A stretch of DNA of 64,000 nucleotides, taken from positions 124,001-188,000 of the forward strand of contig NZ_RBIR01000001.1 of the NCBI RefSeq assembly GCF_003634095.1, written 5' to 3'. This DNA comes from Arthrobacter oryzae. Lineage in GTDB: Bacteria; Actinomycetota; Actinomycetes; Actinomycetales; Micrococcaceae. Shown piece after piece: positions 43,428 through 52,098 of the stretch (position 1 is its first letter; every line of letters begins with the position of its first letter). The notes beneath the pieces are model-generated. The model saw only the letters and a list, made by a program, of their open reading frames with translations, did not search any database and was not told where the DNA came from. The position numbers and the translations under genes are program-made.

Positions 43428-43457
43428 CAACCGGGTGTCCGCCGGCTTGCCCGGTTG
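43428..43457. terminator. Hairpin downstream of the sedolisin gene
   Basis: CAACCGGG and its complement CCCGGTTG with a 14-base loop lie directly after the stop codon, consistent with the end of the phosphoesterase-sedolisin transcript. Confidence 0.5.
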
Positions 43458-43495
43458 ACCGGCCGCCCTGCTCAACGCCGTCGCCCTGCAAACAG

Positions 43496-43612
43496 CTACG
43501 CCCCGAATTTCCGTTTCCGGCTACGGCGCACAGACCGAAATGCCAGGATGATGAAGGCCGCAAAGAACGCGACCGGCAAGAGCACGAGCGGGTTCCAGCC
43601 TTTAAGTGTCAT
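43496..43612 (-). CDS. 38-residue single-pass membrane protein
   Basis: A short gene starting at ATG 43612 with GGAGGG eight bases upstream. The product reads MTLKGWNPLVLLPVAFFAAF then IILAFRSVRRSRKRKFGA. It has one transmembrane helix (about residues 8-25) and a strongly basic cytoplasmic tail. The stop is TAG at 43496-43498. The hydrophobic helix followed by a basic cluster is typical of bona fide small membrane proteins, and the ribosome site argues for translation. It lies 150 bases below the IclR gene on the same strand. Confidence 0.65.
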   Translation of the reverse strand: MTLKGWNPLVLLPVAFFAAFIILAFRSVRRSRKRKFGA

Positions 43613-43765
43613 TGATGTTCCCTCCGGTCCGCTCGAAATGCCATGCGCAGACTATATGCCCACGCAGCGGGCCGCCTCCGTGTCCCGGCCTGCGGGTCGT
43701 GGGAGTTCCCGAAGGCTGCTCCCCGGACGGCTCACCCTGCAGTTCCACTGATTGGCACGTTTGCC

Positions 43766-44620
43766 TTAGGCGAGCGCCTGCTGCCGCATTCCGGCGCTGG
43801 TCTCGGCGTTGAACCCGAGATTTCGTGACACCGCCCTGGCCGTGGCCTGGACCGCAGGCGCCAGCACGTTCGGGGGAGTCGCGCCGTCGGGAACCACAAT
43901 GGAAAGTGCTGCGACGACGGCGCCCTGGGCATCGAAAATGGGCGAGGCCACGGAGACGGTCCGGGAGGGCGCCGATCTTCTGATCATGGCGACCCCAGTG
44001 CGGCGCACATCGGACAGCGTGCGCCGCAGTTGCCCCTCCGGCATGGCGTCCACGCCGGCCTCCTCATCAGCGGGTTGCTTGATGACGGCTTCCTGAAATG
44101 CCGTATCAGCGCCGGCGAGCAACACCAGCCCTACGGCCGTGGACCGAAGGGGTACCCGGCCGCCCACCCGGTAAGCCACCTCCGTAGCCTGCTTGGACGA
44201 CAGCCGTTCAATCAGCACGGCCTCGTCCTTGTCGCGCACCGCCAGGAGGACGTGATGACGTGTCACTTCGAACAGGTCCTCGAGATAGGGCAGTGCGATT
44301 TCCCGCACGCCATGGCCGCGGGGCGACAGCGATGCGACTTCCCACAGCCGAACTCCCACAACGTATCGCCCGTCGTCGAGCCTTTCCAGCGCACCCCAGG
44401 CCACCAGTCGGGCGATCAGCCGGAGGGCCGTCGGCGCCGGGATGTCTGCGTACCTGGCCATTTCGGAAAGCGTCAGGGCGCGACGCCGGTCCGAGAACAC
44501 CGCAAGCAGGCTCAACGCACGGTCGATCACGGGTTCGCCCTGCTTCGGCCGCTTGCCGCGCGCAGGGGCCGGGGTTGCGGGCCCGGCGCTGTCCGGATCC
44601 CTTTCGGGGACTGCTGTCAT
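43766..44620 (-). CDS. IclR-family transcriptional regulator
   Basis: A 284-residue regulator. The N-terminal winged helix-turn-helix (about 30-90) reads VIDRALSLLAVFSDRRRALTLSEMARYADIPAPTALRLIARLVAWGALERL. The C-terminal effector domain contains LEDLFEVTRHHVLLAVRDKDEAVLIERL and ASPIFDAQGAVVAALSIVVPDG. IclR proteins commonly control uptake and degradation of aromatic compounds or sugars. It sits at the left border of the glycoside/aromatic island, and a palindrome matching four others in the island lies in its own promoter, suggesting autoregulation. Confidence 0.93.
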   Translation of the reverse strand: MTAVPERDPDSAGPATPAPARGKRPKQGEPVIDRALSLLAVFSDRRRALTLSEMARYADIPAPTALRLIARLVAWGALERLDDGRYVVGVRLWEVASLSPRGHGVREIALPYLEDLFEVTRHHVLLAVRDKDEAVLIERLSSKQATEVAYRVGGRVPLRSTAVGLVLLAGADTAFQEAVIKQPADEEAGVDAMPEGQLRRTLSDVRRTGVAMIRRSAPSRTVSVASPIFDAQGAVVAALSIVVPDGATPPNVLAPAVQATARAVSRNLGFNAETSAGMRQQALA

Positions 44621-44645
44621 CTCAAATCGTTCCTAGTTCGTCGCC

Positions 44646-44683
44646 AGTGACCCCCACCACAATAGTGTTTCGCCCAATGAAAC
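44646..44683 (-). promoter_or_regulatory. Promoter/operator of the IclR gene (site 1)
   Basis: GTTTC-N7-GAAAC palindrome at 44667-44683, followed on the minus strand by the 19-base block TATTGTGGTGGGGGTCACT (44646-44664). The block is identical in the GH1 promoter region. TATTGT may be a -10 element. It lies 26-63 bases upstream of the IclR start codon. Confidence 0.65.
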
Positions 44684-44741
44684 TCGTAGCCGGTGCGCCA
44701 TGGCCGCGGCACTGTTGCGGTGGGGCGTCATCTGCGCCGGT

Positions 44742-45995
44742 TCACACGGACTCAGCCACCCTCCTCCCGGCCAGGCTGCCCAGGAACTTGGCGCTCTCCT
44801 TTGGGGTCCGTTCCTGCGTGGTCCGGTCCACGGCGATGAGGCCGAACTTCGGCCCGTAGCCAAAGATCCACTCGAAGTTGTCGAAGGCTGTCCAGGCGAT
44901 GTAGCCGCGGACGTCGATGCCGTCGGCCAGGCAGGACTCCACGCCGGCTATCGCCGTGCGGAGGTAGGCCAGCCGCTGGGAGTCGTCGTCAGTGGACAGG
45001 CCGTTCTCCGTGACGATGACAGGGATGCCGGCGATCGTGGCTGCCTCCCGGATGGTCGCTTCGAGGGCCTCGGGGTAAATTTCCTCGCCCATCTGGTTCG
45101 TCGCGGCTCCCTCGGGGGCCGGCATCACCCCATCCGGGCCGAAGACCGTCCGGCCGTACGTCTGGATCCCCACGAAGTCGTCGTCGCGGGACGCCACGAG
45201 GAAGCGTTCGTTGACCTCTCGCCGGATCCTGTCCGCACGGTCCTGGCCGCCTTCCGTTGCCTGGATGTCGGTGTTGGCCAGGGTCCACCCGACCGGGAGC
45301 TCCGGCCGGATCGCTTTGATGGCGGCCCGGCCCTCCCGGTGCGCAGCGAGCTTGATATCGAAGCCGGCCTCGGAGACCGTGAACTGGAAGGGCGCCACGC
45401 GGCTTGCGTCGATCCCGAGCCGGTCCGCCGCCGCCGCCCACAGCGGCACCTCTGCCCTGCGATCAGGGGCCTCGCCACCCAGGCCGAGCTCCTTGAGCAG
45501 CCATGGGAGGTTGGGTTCATTGAGTGTGCAGGCAACGCCGATGAGGTCGCCGAGGTGCCTCATGGCCCGGTCGCAGAAGCGGGCAAACCGTGCGGGCGTC
45601 TGCGGGTCCTCCCAGCCGCCGGCCGCCAGCAGCCATCTGGGCGACGTGAAGTGATGAAACGTGACTACCGGCGTGAGGCCGTGCTCATGGCACGCCTCCA
45701 GCATGCGGCGGTAATGGTTGAGTTCCGCCACGGAGAAATAGCCTTCCTCGGGCTCGATGCGGGCCCATTCCAGCGAGAAACGGTAACTGGTAAACCCTAG
45801 GCCGGCGATCAGGGCGATGTCCTCGCGGTATCGGTGGTAGTGGTCGACGGCGTCCCCGGACGGTTCGGCGAAGATCGTGCCGGGAAGCCTCTCCAGGAAC
45901 CAGCAGTCACTGTTGACGTTGTTTCCCTCGACCTGGTGGGCTGCCGTGGCGACGCCCCACAGGAAATCGCTCGGGAAGGCAAAAGAGTCGGTCAT
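44742..45995 (-). CDS. GH1 family beta-glycosidase (beta-glucosidase-like)
   Basis: A 417-residue retaining beta-glycosidase of family GH1. The acid/base is Glu160 in CTLNEPN and the nucleophile Glu330 in VIVTENG. The N-terminal FPSDFLWGVATAAHQVEG is the family signature. No signal peptide, so it is cytosolic. The ATG at 45995 is preceded by AAAGGAA. It would remove the glucose of a rhamnosyl-glucoside after a rhamnosidase has acted. It follows the palindromic sites at 46083 and 46168. Confidence 0.93.
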   Translation of the reverse strand: MTDSFAFPSDFLWGVATAAHQVEGNNVNSDCWFLERLPGTIFAEPSGDAVDHYHRYREDIALIAGLGFTSYRFSLEWARIEPEEGYFSVAELNHYRRMLEACHEHGLTPVVTFHHFTSPRWLLAAGGWEDPQTPARFARFCDRAMRHLGDLIGVACTLNEPNLPWLLKELGLGGEAPDRRAEVPLWAAAADRLGIDASRVAPFQFTVSEAGFDIKLAAHREGRAAIKAIRPELPVGWTLANTDIQATEGGQDRADRIRREVNERFLVASRDDDFVGIQTYGRTVFGPDGVMPAPEGAATNQMGEEIYPEALEATIREAATIAGIPVIVTENGLSTDDDSQRLAYLRTAIAGVESCLADGIDVRGYIAWTAFDNFEWIFGYGPKFGLIAVDRTTQERTPKESAKFLGSLAGRRVAESV

Positions 45996-46082
45996 CTGGT
46001 TCCTTTCGATCTGAGCGCCAAGCGGCTGTGCATGGGCTGACTGTCCATCCTCCGTGGTCAATGCCGGGGGAGGCGCGGCCGT

Positions 46083-46097
46083 TTTCATTGGTTGAAA
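46083..46097. promoter_or_regulatory. Palindromic operator site TTTCA-TTGGT-TGAAA (site 2)
   Basis: A perfect TTTCA/TGAAA dyad about 90 bases upstream of the GH1 start. It shares the consensus with sites at 44667, 46168, 56279 and 60131. Confidence 0.6.
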
Positions 46098-46148
46098 GGG
46101 TCGTCCCTCAGCACTCGGACACTGTGCGTCCGCCCGGCATCCGTCCGG

Positions 46149-46186
46149 AGTGACCCCCACCACAATACTTTTCCAATCAATGACAT
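46149..46186 (-). promoter_or_regulatory. Second promoter/operator copy between GH1 and binding-protein genes (site 3)
   Basis: The block TATTGTGGTGGGGGTCACT (minus strand, 46149-46167) is identical over 19 bases to that upstream of the IclR gene. It is adjacent to a degenerate dyad at 46168-46186 (TGTCATTGATTGGAAAA on the minus strand). It lies in the 374-bp divergent region between GH1 and the ABC binding protein, so it could control both. Confidence 0.65.
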
Positions 46187-46369
46187 TCTCGTGTTTCCGT
46201 TTGAGGCGTCGCCGTGATCCTTGAGTGAGCCGGTCACCGAGCCCCATCTGACGAGAGGGGCACCGGCGCAACGGCCCGGAAGCCGGTCACGGACGATCGG
46301 CACACAGGCCGCCAAGCTCCTCCGGATGTTGACCCCCGTTTGCTGAGAAAGAATGCGAAGGCGCACTAC

Positions 46370-47923
46370 ATGAAACTTCTGAACTCCACCGCACGACGGA
46401 GCGCGGCCGTTCTGGCCGGAGCGCTTCTGCTCGGCCCGCTGACCGCCTGCGGCGGCGGGTCCCAGGCGGCATCCGCCGTCAACAAAGACGCATTGACCAT
46501 CGCCGTCGACAGCGACAGCGCCTCCTTCGGCTTCGATCCCCTGCGTGTCGCCGACGCGCAGCGGCAGTTTTTTGAAGGTCTCTACGAAAACCTCATGACC
46601 CTGCAGCCGGACGGTTCCGTTGGGCCGGGCCTGGCCAAGGAGTTCCACTACAGCGCGGACAACACGGTCCTCACCTTGACCCTCAAGGAAGGGGTCACCT
46701 TCACGGACGGCGAGACCCTTGATGCGGCACTGGTGAAGGCCAACCTGGACCGCCGCAGCGACCCCGCACTCAGTGCCTACTCCGCCATCGCCAAGGGCGG
46801 CGCACAGGAAATCACGTCGGTGAGTGTTGTCAGTCCCACCCAGGTGGCCATCAAGTTCGCCAAGCCGCAGCCGGGGTTCGAAAAGAACCTCGCCTCCACC
46901 ATGGGCATGGTTGTCGGTAAGAGCGGTGTTGCCGATACCGCCAGCCTCGCCAAAACCCCGGACGGCTCGGGACCCTACACGCTCGACCCCTCCACGGTTA
47001 AGGGCAACAAGTACGTCCTGGTGAAGAACGCCAAGAACGCCGACGCCGCAGACTACGCCTACAACAAGATCACCTTCAGCGTCATCCAGGATCCCCAGGC
47101 ACGCGCCAACGCCCTCGTCTCCGGCCAGGCCGACGTCGCCATGCTCACCTCCCCCACGGTGGACTTCGCAAAGTCAAAGGGCCTCGGCGTGTCCCAGATC
47201 GGCGGAACCCTCCACACCATGGTTTCCTTCGACAAGACGGGGAAGACCGCACCCGCCTTTGGCAGCGAAAAAGTCCGCCAGGCGTTCCAGTACGCCATAA
47301 ACCGCCAGTCGCTGGTAGACGCCCTGCACAAAGGTGATATCGCGTCCTGGAATGCCCTGCCCAAGGATTCCGCGGGCTTCACCGAAACGCTTAACACCAA
47401 ATTCGCCTACAACCCGGAGAAGGCCAAGAGCCTGCTGGCTGAGGCCGGCTACGGCAACGGCTTCGAGTTCACCATCGTTGGCAGCGCTGAAACCCAGACG
47501 GACCTGCAGGCGGTCCAGAAGGATCTGGCTGCCGTCGGAATCAAGATGAACATCAAGATGGCTTCCTCCACCGATGAAGCCTTCGCGGCCGTCGCAACCA
47601 CACCCCTCGGCTACGCCGCGCTCGGCTGGGACAACCCGGTGGGCCTGATGTACGGCGTGGTCCTGAACGGTTTCACCAATGTGCAGAAGGCCACCGATGA
47701 GCAGCTGACGGCCGCCACGGGCGAGGCCGCAGCCGCGAAGGACGACGCCGCCAGGAAGACCGCCCTGACCAAGCTCAACACCCGTTTGCTGGAATCCGGC
47801 TGGATGATCCCGCTCTACGAGTCACTCACCAACCAGGGTTACAACACGAAGAAGGTTCAGCAGGTGAAGTTCGCAGGTTCGAACGCCTACCCGCTGCTCT
47901 CGTCGTACGCACCGGCCAGCTAA
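46370..47923 (+). CDS. ABC transporter solute-binding lipoprotein (SBP_bac_5, peptide/nickel type)
   Basis: A 517-residue extracytoplasmic binding protein. The lipoprotein signal (KLLNSTARRSAAVLAGALLLGPLTAC) ends at a lipobox cysteine. The mature protein has the family 5 layout, with LTLTLKEGVTFTDGETLDAALVKANLDR and GSGPYTLDPSTVKGNKYVLVKNA. Members bind oligopeptides, glycosides or other large solutes. The start at 46370 is chosen for the signal peptide, with GAAGG upstream. It is followed by a strong hairpin and then the permease genes, so it is probably made in excess. Confidence 0.92.
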   Translation: MKLLNSTARRSAAVLAGALLLGPLTACGGGSQAASAVNKDALTIAVDSDSASFGFDPLRVADAQRQFFEGLYENLMTLQPDGSVGPGLAKEFHYSADNTVLTLTLKEGVTFTDGETLDAALVKANLDRRSDPALSAYSAIAKGGAQEITSVSVVSPTQVAIKFAKPQPGFEKNLASTMGMVVGKSGVADTASLAKTPDGSGPYTLDPSTVKGNKYVLVKNAKNADAADYAYNKITFSVIQDPQARANALVSGQADVAMLTSPTVDFAKSKGLGVSQIGGTLHTMVSFDKTGKTAPAFGSEKVRQAFQYAINRQSLVDALHKGDIASWNALPKDSAGFTETLNTKFAYNPEKAKSLLAEAGYGNGFEFTIVGSAETQTDLQAVQKDLAAVGIKMNIKMASSTDEAFAAVATTPLGYAALGWDNPVGLMYGVVLNGFTNVQKATDEQLTAATGEAAAAKDDAARKTALTKLNTRLLESGWMIPLYESLTNQGYNTKKVQQVKFAGSNAYPLLSSYAPAS

Positions 47924-47931
47924 ACACCGAA

Positions 47932-47974
47932 CCTGCCGGACGGCCACCCCGCCTTCGGGCGGCCGTCCGGCAGG
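47932..47974 (+). terminator. Intra-operon hairpin after the binding-protein gene
   Basis: 14-base perfect arms (CCTGCCGGACGGCC and complement) with a loop that itself contains GCCxxxCGGGCGG-type pairing, nine bases after the stop. It probably protects or attenuates the transcript between the binding protein and the permease, giving different product ratios. Confidence 0.7.
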
Positions 47975-47995
47975 ACCTGACCGATGGAGGTCACC

Positions 47996-48937
47996 ATGGC
48001 ACTATTCATCACCAAGCGTCTGCTGATGGCGCTGGCCACCGTGCTGGTTGTTGCGGTGCTGGCATTCCTGCTGGTGCACGCGATGCCCGGCAGCCCCGGC
48101 GCCGTGTCGCTTGGCGCCGGGGCGTCCCAGGACGCTATCGACGAGGTCAACACACGGCTTGGCTGGAACGATCCGCTCCCCGCCCAGTTCTTCCGCTGGC
48201 TCGGTGACGCCGTCCAGGGAAACCTGGGGGCGTCCCTGATCGATGGCCGCTCGGTTAGTGCGGACCTGGGCAACAGGCTTCCGGTGACGGCCTCACTCGC
48301 GGCCGGCGCCACCGTGCTGAGCGCGGTCCTCGGGATCGGCCTGGGCGTCACGGCGGCGGTCCGTGGCGGCCTGGTGGACCGGATCGTCGGCGCGATCTGT
48401 GGCCTGGCGGTTGCCCTCCCGGCCTTCTGGATCGGCATCATCTTCGTGTACCTGTTCGCCGTCCAGTCCTCGGTCTTTCCCGCCACCGGGTACGTGCCGT
48501 TCGAGGTCTCGCCGCAGGACTGGGGCCTGTCCCTGGCTCTCCCAGTCATCACGCTTGCCGTCGGCGGAGCGGCCTTCATTGCCCGCCAGACCAGGGCCTC
48601 GATGCTTGAAGCGTTGCAGCAGGAGCACGTCCGGACGCTGCGTGCCACGGCCACCCCCACCTGGAAAATCCTCTACGTCCACGCCCTGCGCTACGCAAGC
48701 CTGCCCATCGTGGCCGGCATCGCCCTCCAATTCATCGGCCTGTTTGGCGGCTCCGTCATCGCGGAGCAACTCTTCGCCATGCCGGGTCTGGGCCAGGCCG
48801 TCCAGACCTCCGTCAGCACCCACGACGCCCCGGCCGTCCAGGGCGTGGTGGTCATCGCCACGGTCGTGGTGGTGGCCGTGAACCTCGTGCTGGAACTCGC
48901 CACCAAGTTTCTCGACCCGAAGTTGCGTGCCTCATGA
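47996..48937 (+). CDS. ABC importer permease (DppB-like)
   Basis: A 313-residue permease with six transmembrane helices. Family features include LLVHAMPGSPG at the N-terminus, a catalytic-loop segment QTRASMLEALQQEHVRTLRATATPTWKILYVHALRYASLPIV (EAA loop) and a C-terminal LFGGSVIAEQLFAMPGLGQ. The ATG at 47996 follows GGAGG. It overlaps the next gene by four bases. Confidence 0.93.
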   Translation: MALFITKRLLMALATVLVVAVLAFLLVHAMPGSPGAVSLGAGASQDAIDEVNTRLGWNDPLPAQFFRWLGDAVQGNLGASLIDGRSVSADLGNRLPVTASLAAGATVLSAVLGIGLGVTAAVRGGLVDRIVGAICGLAVALPAFWIGIIFVYLFAVQSSVFPATGYVPFEVSPQDWGLSLALPVITLAVGGAAFIARQTRASMLEALQQEHVRTLRATATPTWKILYVHALRYASLPIVAGIALQFIGLFGGSVIAEQLFAMPGLGQAVQTSVSTHDAPAVQGVVVIATVVVVAVNLVLELATKFLDPKLRAS

Positions 48938-51027
48938 TCCCCAACGTCGCCCCCGCCCCTGCAGACAGTGCGCAAGCCACGGCTGCCGCAGCTGTGCAGC
49001 CCAATTCAGTGCAGCCCAAGCCCGGCCAGCGGACCGCCTTCAGCAAAGTTTCCGCGAGCCGACTCGTCGGCTCGCCCGGGGGTGTGGCCGGCATCGTATG
49101 GCTGGGAGCCCTGGTGATCGCGTCGCTGACTGCCCCGTGGTGGCTGCCGTACAAGACCGAAGACCAGGACTTCACCGCCGTCCTGTCCGGCCCCACCGCC
49201 GCGCACTGGCTGGGCACCGACGAGCTTGGCCGGGACCTCCTCAGCCGGATCTTCGCTGCCGCCGCAGGCACCTTGGGAACCTCCCTGATCACGGTGATTG
49301 TCGGCGTCGGGCTTGGAACGGCCCTGGCGATGGTGGCCGCGGGTGGAGACCGGACGGAAGGAGTGATCAGCCGCGTCACCGAGGTCATGATGTCGCTGCC
49401 CGGCACCGTCATCATCCTGGCGGTCATTGGTGCCGTCGGTACCAACATCCCGCTGGTCATGGCCATCCTGGGTGTCCTGATCTCCGCCGGCATCTACCGC
49501 GTCATGCTGGGCCAGGCCAAGTCGCTTCAGTCCCAGCTCTACGTGGACGCCGCCAAGGTGGACGGCGTAAGCACCCTGGGCATCAGCCTCCGCCACGTCC
49601 TGCCCGGACTGACCAACACCATCGTGGTTCAGTCCGCCCTCATCTTCGCCGTCGGCATGCTCATCCAGGCCGGACTGGCGTTCATCGGCTTCGGCCCGCC
49701 CATCCCGCAGCCCAGCTGGGGCGGCATGATCCAGGGCGCCTCGCAGCACGTCTACGACGCCCCGTGGCTCATGGTTCCGACAGGTGCGGTCCTTGCCCTG
49801 ACCGTCCTTGCCGCGAATGCCATCGGCAACGCCCTGGGGAAGGCGCCGAATACCGCGGCATCGCACCTGCCGTCGGCAGGTGCGCGCCGCCAGCGTGGTG
49901 GTTCTGTGGCATCGGCAGGTGCCGCAGCGGACGCCGCCGTCGGCGCAGCGGCTTCGGCTGCCGACCCCCGAGCCATGCCGGCCAAAGGCCAGCTGAGCGT
50001 CCGCAACCTTTCGGTAGGGGTCGATGGAGGGACTCCGCTGGTCACGGGCGTCTCGTTCGACGTGGAGCAGGGAACGGTGCTGGGGCTGGTGGGGGAGTCC
50101 GGCTGCGGCAAGACCATGACGGCACTGTCGTTGCTGGGACTGCTGCCCGCCGGGGTGTCCGCCGCCGGCGGGCAGATCCTGTGGAACGGCAAGAACCTGG
50201 CCGCCGCCACGGAGCGCGAGATGGAAGGCATCCGCGGCCGGGACATCGCCCTGATCTCGCAGGAACCCATGCGGGCCTTGGACCCCATGTTCACCGTGGG
50301 CTACCAGCTCGCCGGGGCCATCCGCCGGCTGCGCAAGGTAGGCAAGGCCGAGGCACGTGCCGAAGCCCTCAGCCTGCTCGAAAAGGTGGGCATTGTGGAC
50401 GCCAAACGCATCCTCAAGACCTACCCGCACCAGATCAGCGGCGGCATGGCCCAGCGCGTCGCCATCGCCCTGGCACTCTCCGGCCGCCCCCGGCTGCTGG
50501 TGGCCGATGAACCCACCACGGCGCTGGACGTCACCGTGCAGGCCGAAATCCTCTCGCTGCTGCGCACCCTGGTGAAGGACACCGGGATGTCCGTGGTGAT
50601 GGTGACGCACGACCTCGGCGTGGTGGCGGACATCTGCGACAACGTCGCCGTGATGTACGCCGGTCAGGTGGTGGAAAGCGGCCGTACCGCCACTATTCTC
50701 GACAACCCCCGCCACCCTTACACCTTGGCGCTTCTGGCCGCGGACCCGCACGCCAACACCGCGGCGGACATGCCGGAACGGCTGGCCACCATCAGCGGGC
50801 AGGTGCCGCAGCCAAAGGACTGGCCCACGGGCTGCCGTTTCATGGCCCGCTGCCAGTTTGCCGGCGCCGCGTGCGCCGCCCCGGTGCCGCTGCTGTCCTC
50901 GGGCTCCGAGTCCGGGATGGTCCGCTGCGTGAAGGCGGACGAACTGGCCGTGGAGGGCCTGGAATGGCTGGCCACCGAAGTGCCGACTCACCGTGTACTG
51001 AAAATCGTCGAAAAGGATCTGGCATGA
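48934..51027 (+). CDS. Fused ABC permease (DppC-like) and ATPase (DppD-like)
   Basis: A 697-residue fusion. Residues about 1-305 are a permease with the EAA loop VDAAKVDGVSTLGISLRHVLPG. An Ala/Gly-rich linker covers about 305-350. Residues about 352-697 are a dipeptide-type ATPase with Walker A GESGCGKT (387-394), signature HQISGGMAQRVAIAL and Walker B LLVADEPTTALD, ending in the CRFMARCQFAGAACAAP cysteine motif. Normally these are separate proteins; the fusion fixes their stoichiometry. Four-base overlaps link it to both neighbours. Confidence 0.93.
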   Translation: MIPNVAPAPADSAQATAAAAVQPNSVQPKPGQRTAFSKVSASRLVGSPGGVAGIVWLGALVIASLTAPWWLPYKTEDQDFTAVLSGPTAAHWLGTDELGRDLLSRIFAAAAGTLGTSLITVIVGVGLGTALAMVAAGGDRTEGVISRVTEVMMSLPGTVIILAVIGAVGTNIPLVMAILGVLISAGIYRVMLGQAKSLQSQLYVDAAKVDGVSTLGISLRHVLPGLTNTIVVQSALIFAVGMLIQAGLAFIGFGPPIPQPSWGGMIQGASQHVYDAPWLMVPTGAVLALTVLAANAIGNALGKAPNTAASHLPSAGARRQRGGSVASAGAAADAAVGAAASAADPRAMPAKGQLSVRNLSVGVDGGTPLVTGVSFDVEQGTVLGLVGESGCGKTMTALSLLGLLPAGVSAAGGQILWNGKNLAAATEREMEGIRGRDIALISQEPMRALDPMFTVGYQLAGAIRRLRKVGKAEARAEALSLLEKVGIVDAKRILKTYPHQISGGMAQRVAIALALSGRPRLLVADEPTTALDVTVQAEILSLLRTLVKDTGMSVVMVTHDLGVVADICDNVAVMYAGQVVESGRTATILDNPRHPYTLALLAADPHANTAADMPERLATISGQVPQPKDWPTGCRFMARCQFAGAACAAPVPLLSSGSESGMVRCVKADELAVEGLEWLATEVPTHRVLKIVEKDLA

Positions 51028-52031
51028 GCATCGAGACGGCAGAACGGCAGGACACGGCGCCAGCTGCGCCGGAGCAGCCCATGCTGGAGGTCAAGGATCT
51101 GGTGGTCCGGTACGGCCGCGGCCGGAAAGCTGCAGCAGCCCCGGCAGCGGTGGACGGCGTCAGCTTCTCCATCCGTCCCGGCGAGACGGTAGGCCTGGTG
51201 GGGGAATCCGGCTCCGGAAAGTCCACCATCGGCAAGGCGATCCTTGGCCTCCAGACGAGCGCCGGCGGCATCATCAGGTTCCAGGGCAAGGACATCACCC
51301 ATGCCGGGGCTGCAGAGCGCCGCGCCCTCGGCGGCGAACTCCGGGCGGTCTTTCAGGACCCCAACTCCTCGCTGAACCCGCGCCAGAGCATCGGTGCTTC
51401 GTTGGCGGAACCGCTGCGGCTCCGCGGCGTTACGGCCGCAGTGGCACGCCAAAAAGCAGAAGCCATGCTGGAACGTGTCGGGCTGCCCCGCGAGGCCGTG
51501 GACCGGTACCCCAGCCAGTTCTCCGGCGGGCAGCGCCAGCGCATCGCCGTGGCCCGTGCCCTGATCTGCGAACCCAAACTCGTCGTCTGCGACGAAGCAG
51601 TCAGCGCACTGGACCTCTCCACCCAGGCCCAGGTGCTCAACCTCCTCGCCGACCTCCGGGATGAACACGGGCTCAGCTACCTGTTCATTGCCCACGACAT
51701 CTCGGTGGTCCAGTTCCTCGCTCAGCGCGTCGTGGTGCTCTACCGCGGCCAGGTTATGGAAAGCGGGCCCGCGGCAGCCGTCACGGAGTCGCCCGTGCAC
51801 CCCTTCACGCAGGCCCTCGTCGCCGCCTCACCCGTGCCGAGGGCCGCCGAACAGGCCGAGCGGAGGATGCTGCGCGAATCCCTCGGCGTCCGCACGGCTG
51901 CTGCGGTGACGGCGTCGCAGGCGGGCTGTCCCTTCAGCCAGCGGTGCCCGCTCGCCACGGAACTTTGCACCGCCGAGCGTCCGGCCCTCCGTCGGGTAGG
52001 TGCCGCCGACGTCGCCTGCCACTACGCCTGA
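51024..52031 (+). CDS. ABC importer ATPase (DppF-like)
   Basis: A 335-residue ATPase. Walker A is GLVGESGSGKSTIGKAIL, signature SQFSGGQRQRIAVARAL, Walker B KLVVCDEAVSALDLS and H-loop LFIAHDISVVQF. The C-terminal cysteine motif CPFSQRCPLATELC is typical of oligopeptide ABC ATPases and resembles iron-sulfur-like clusters seen in the family. The ATG at 51024 follows AAAAGGA and overlaps the fusion's stop by four bases. With the fused ATPase it forms the energising dimer. Confidence 0.95.
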   Translation: MSIETAERQDTAPAAPEQPMLEVKDLVVRYGRGRKAAAAPAAVDGVSFSIRPGETVGLVGESGSGKSTIGKAILGLQTSAGGIIRFQGKDITHAGAAERRALGGELRAVFQDPNSSLNPRQSIGASLAEPLRLRGVTAAVARQKAEAMLERVGLPREAVDRYPSQFSGGQRQRIAVARALICEPKLVVCDEAVSALDLSTQAQVLNLLADLRDEHGLSYLFIAHDISVVQFLAQRVVVLYRGQVMESGPAAAVTESPVHPFTQALVAASPVPRAAEQAERRMLRESLGVRTAAAVTASQAGCPFSQRCPLATELCTAERPALRRVGAADVACHYA

Positions 52032-52098
52032 CCCCCGGCGCAGCCCAACGTCAGAACCGCGCTATCCAGCTGAACCGAATTTCAGGGAGCTTCCCCGC

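Noticed and set aside
45996-46271. Longer GH1 protein starting upstream of 45995
   Set aside because: In-frame upstream codons cross the operator region and do not resemble a signal peptide; the ATG at 45995 has a proper ribosome site and gives the standard GH1 N-terminus.
48927-50510. Plus-strand frame of 527 codons overlapping the fused ABC gene in another frame
   Set aside because: Extremely Arg/Pro-rich, with no motifs; out-of-frame shadow of the real gene.
49006-50991. Long antisense open frame (661 codons) under the fused ABC gene
   Set aside because: It is the complement of a well-supported permease/ATPase gene in a high-GC genome, has no family motifs and shows the skewed Gly/His/Arg composition of a shadow frame.
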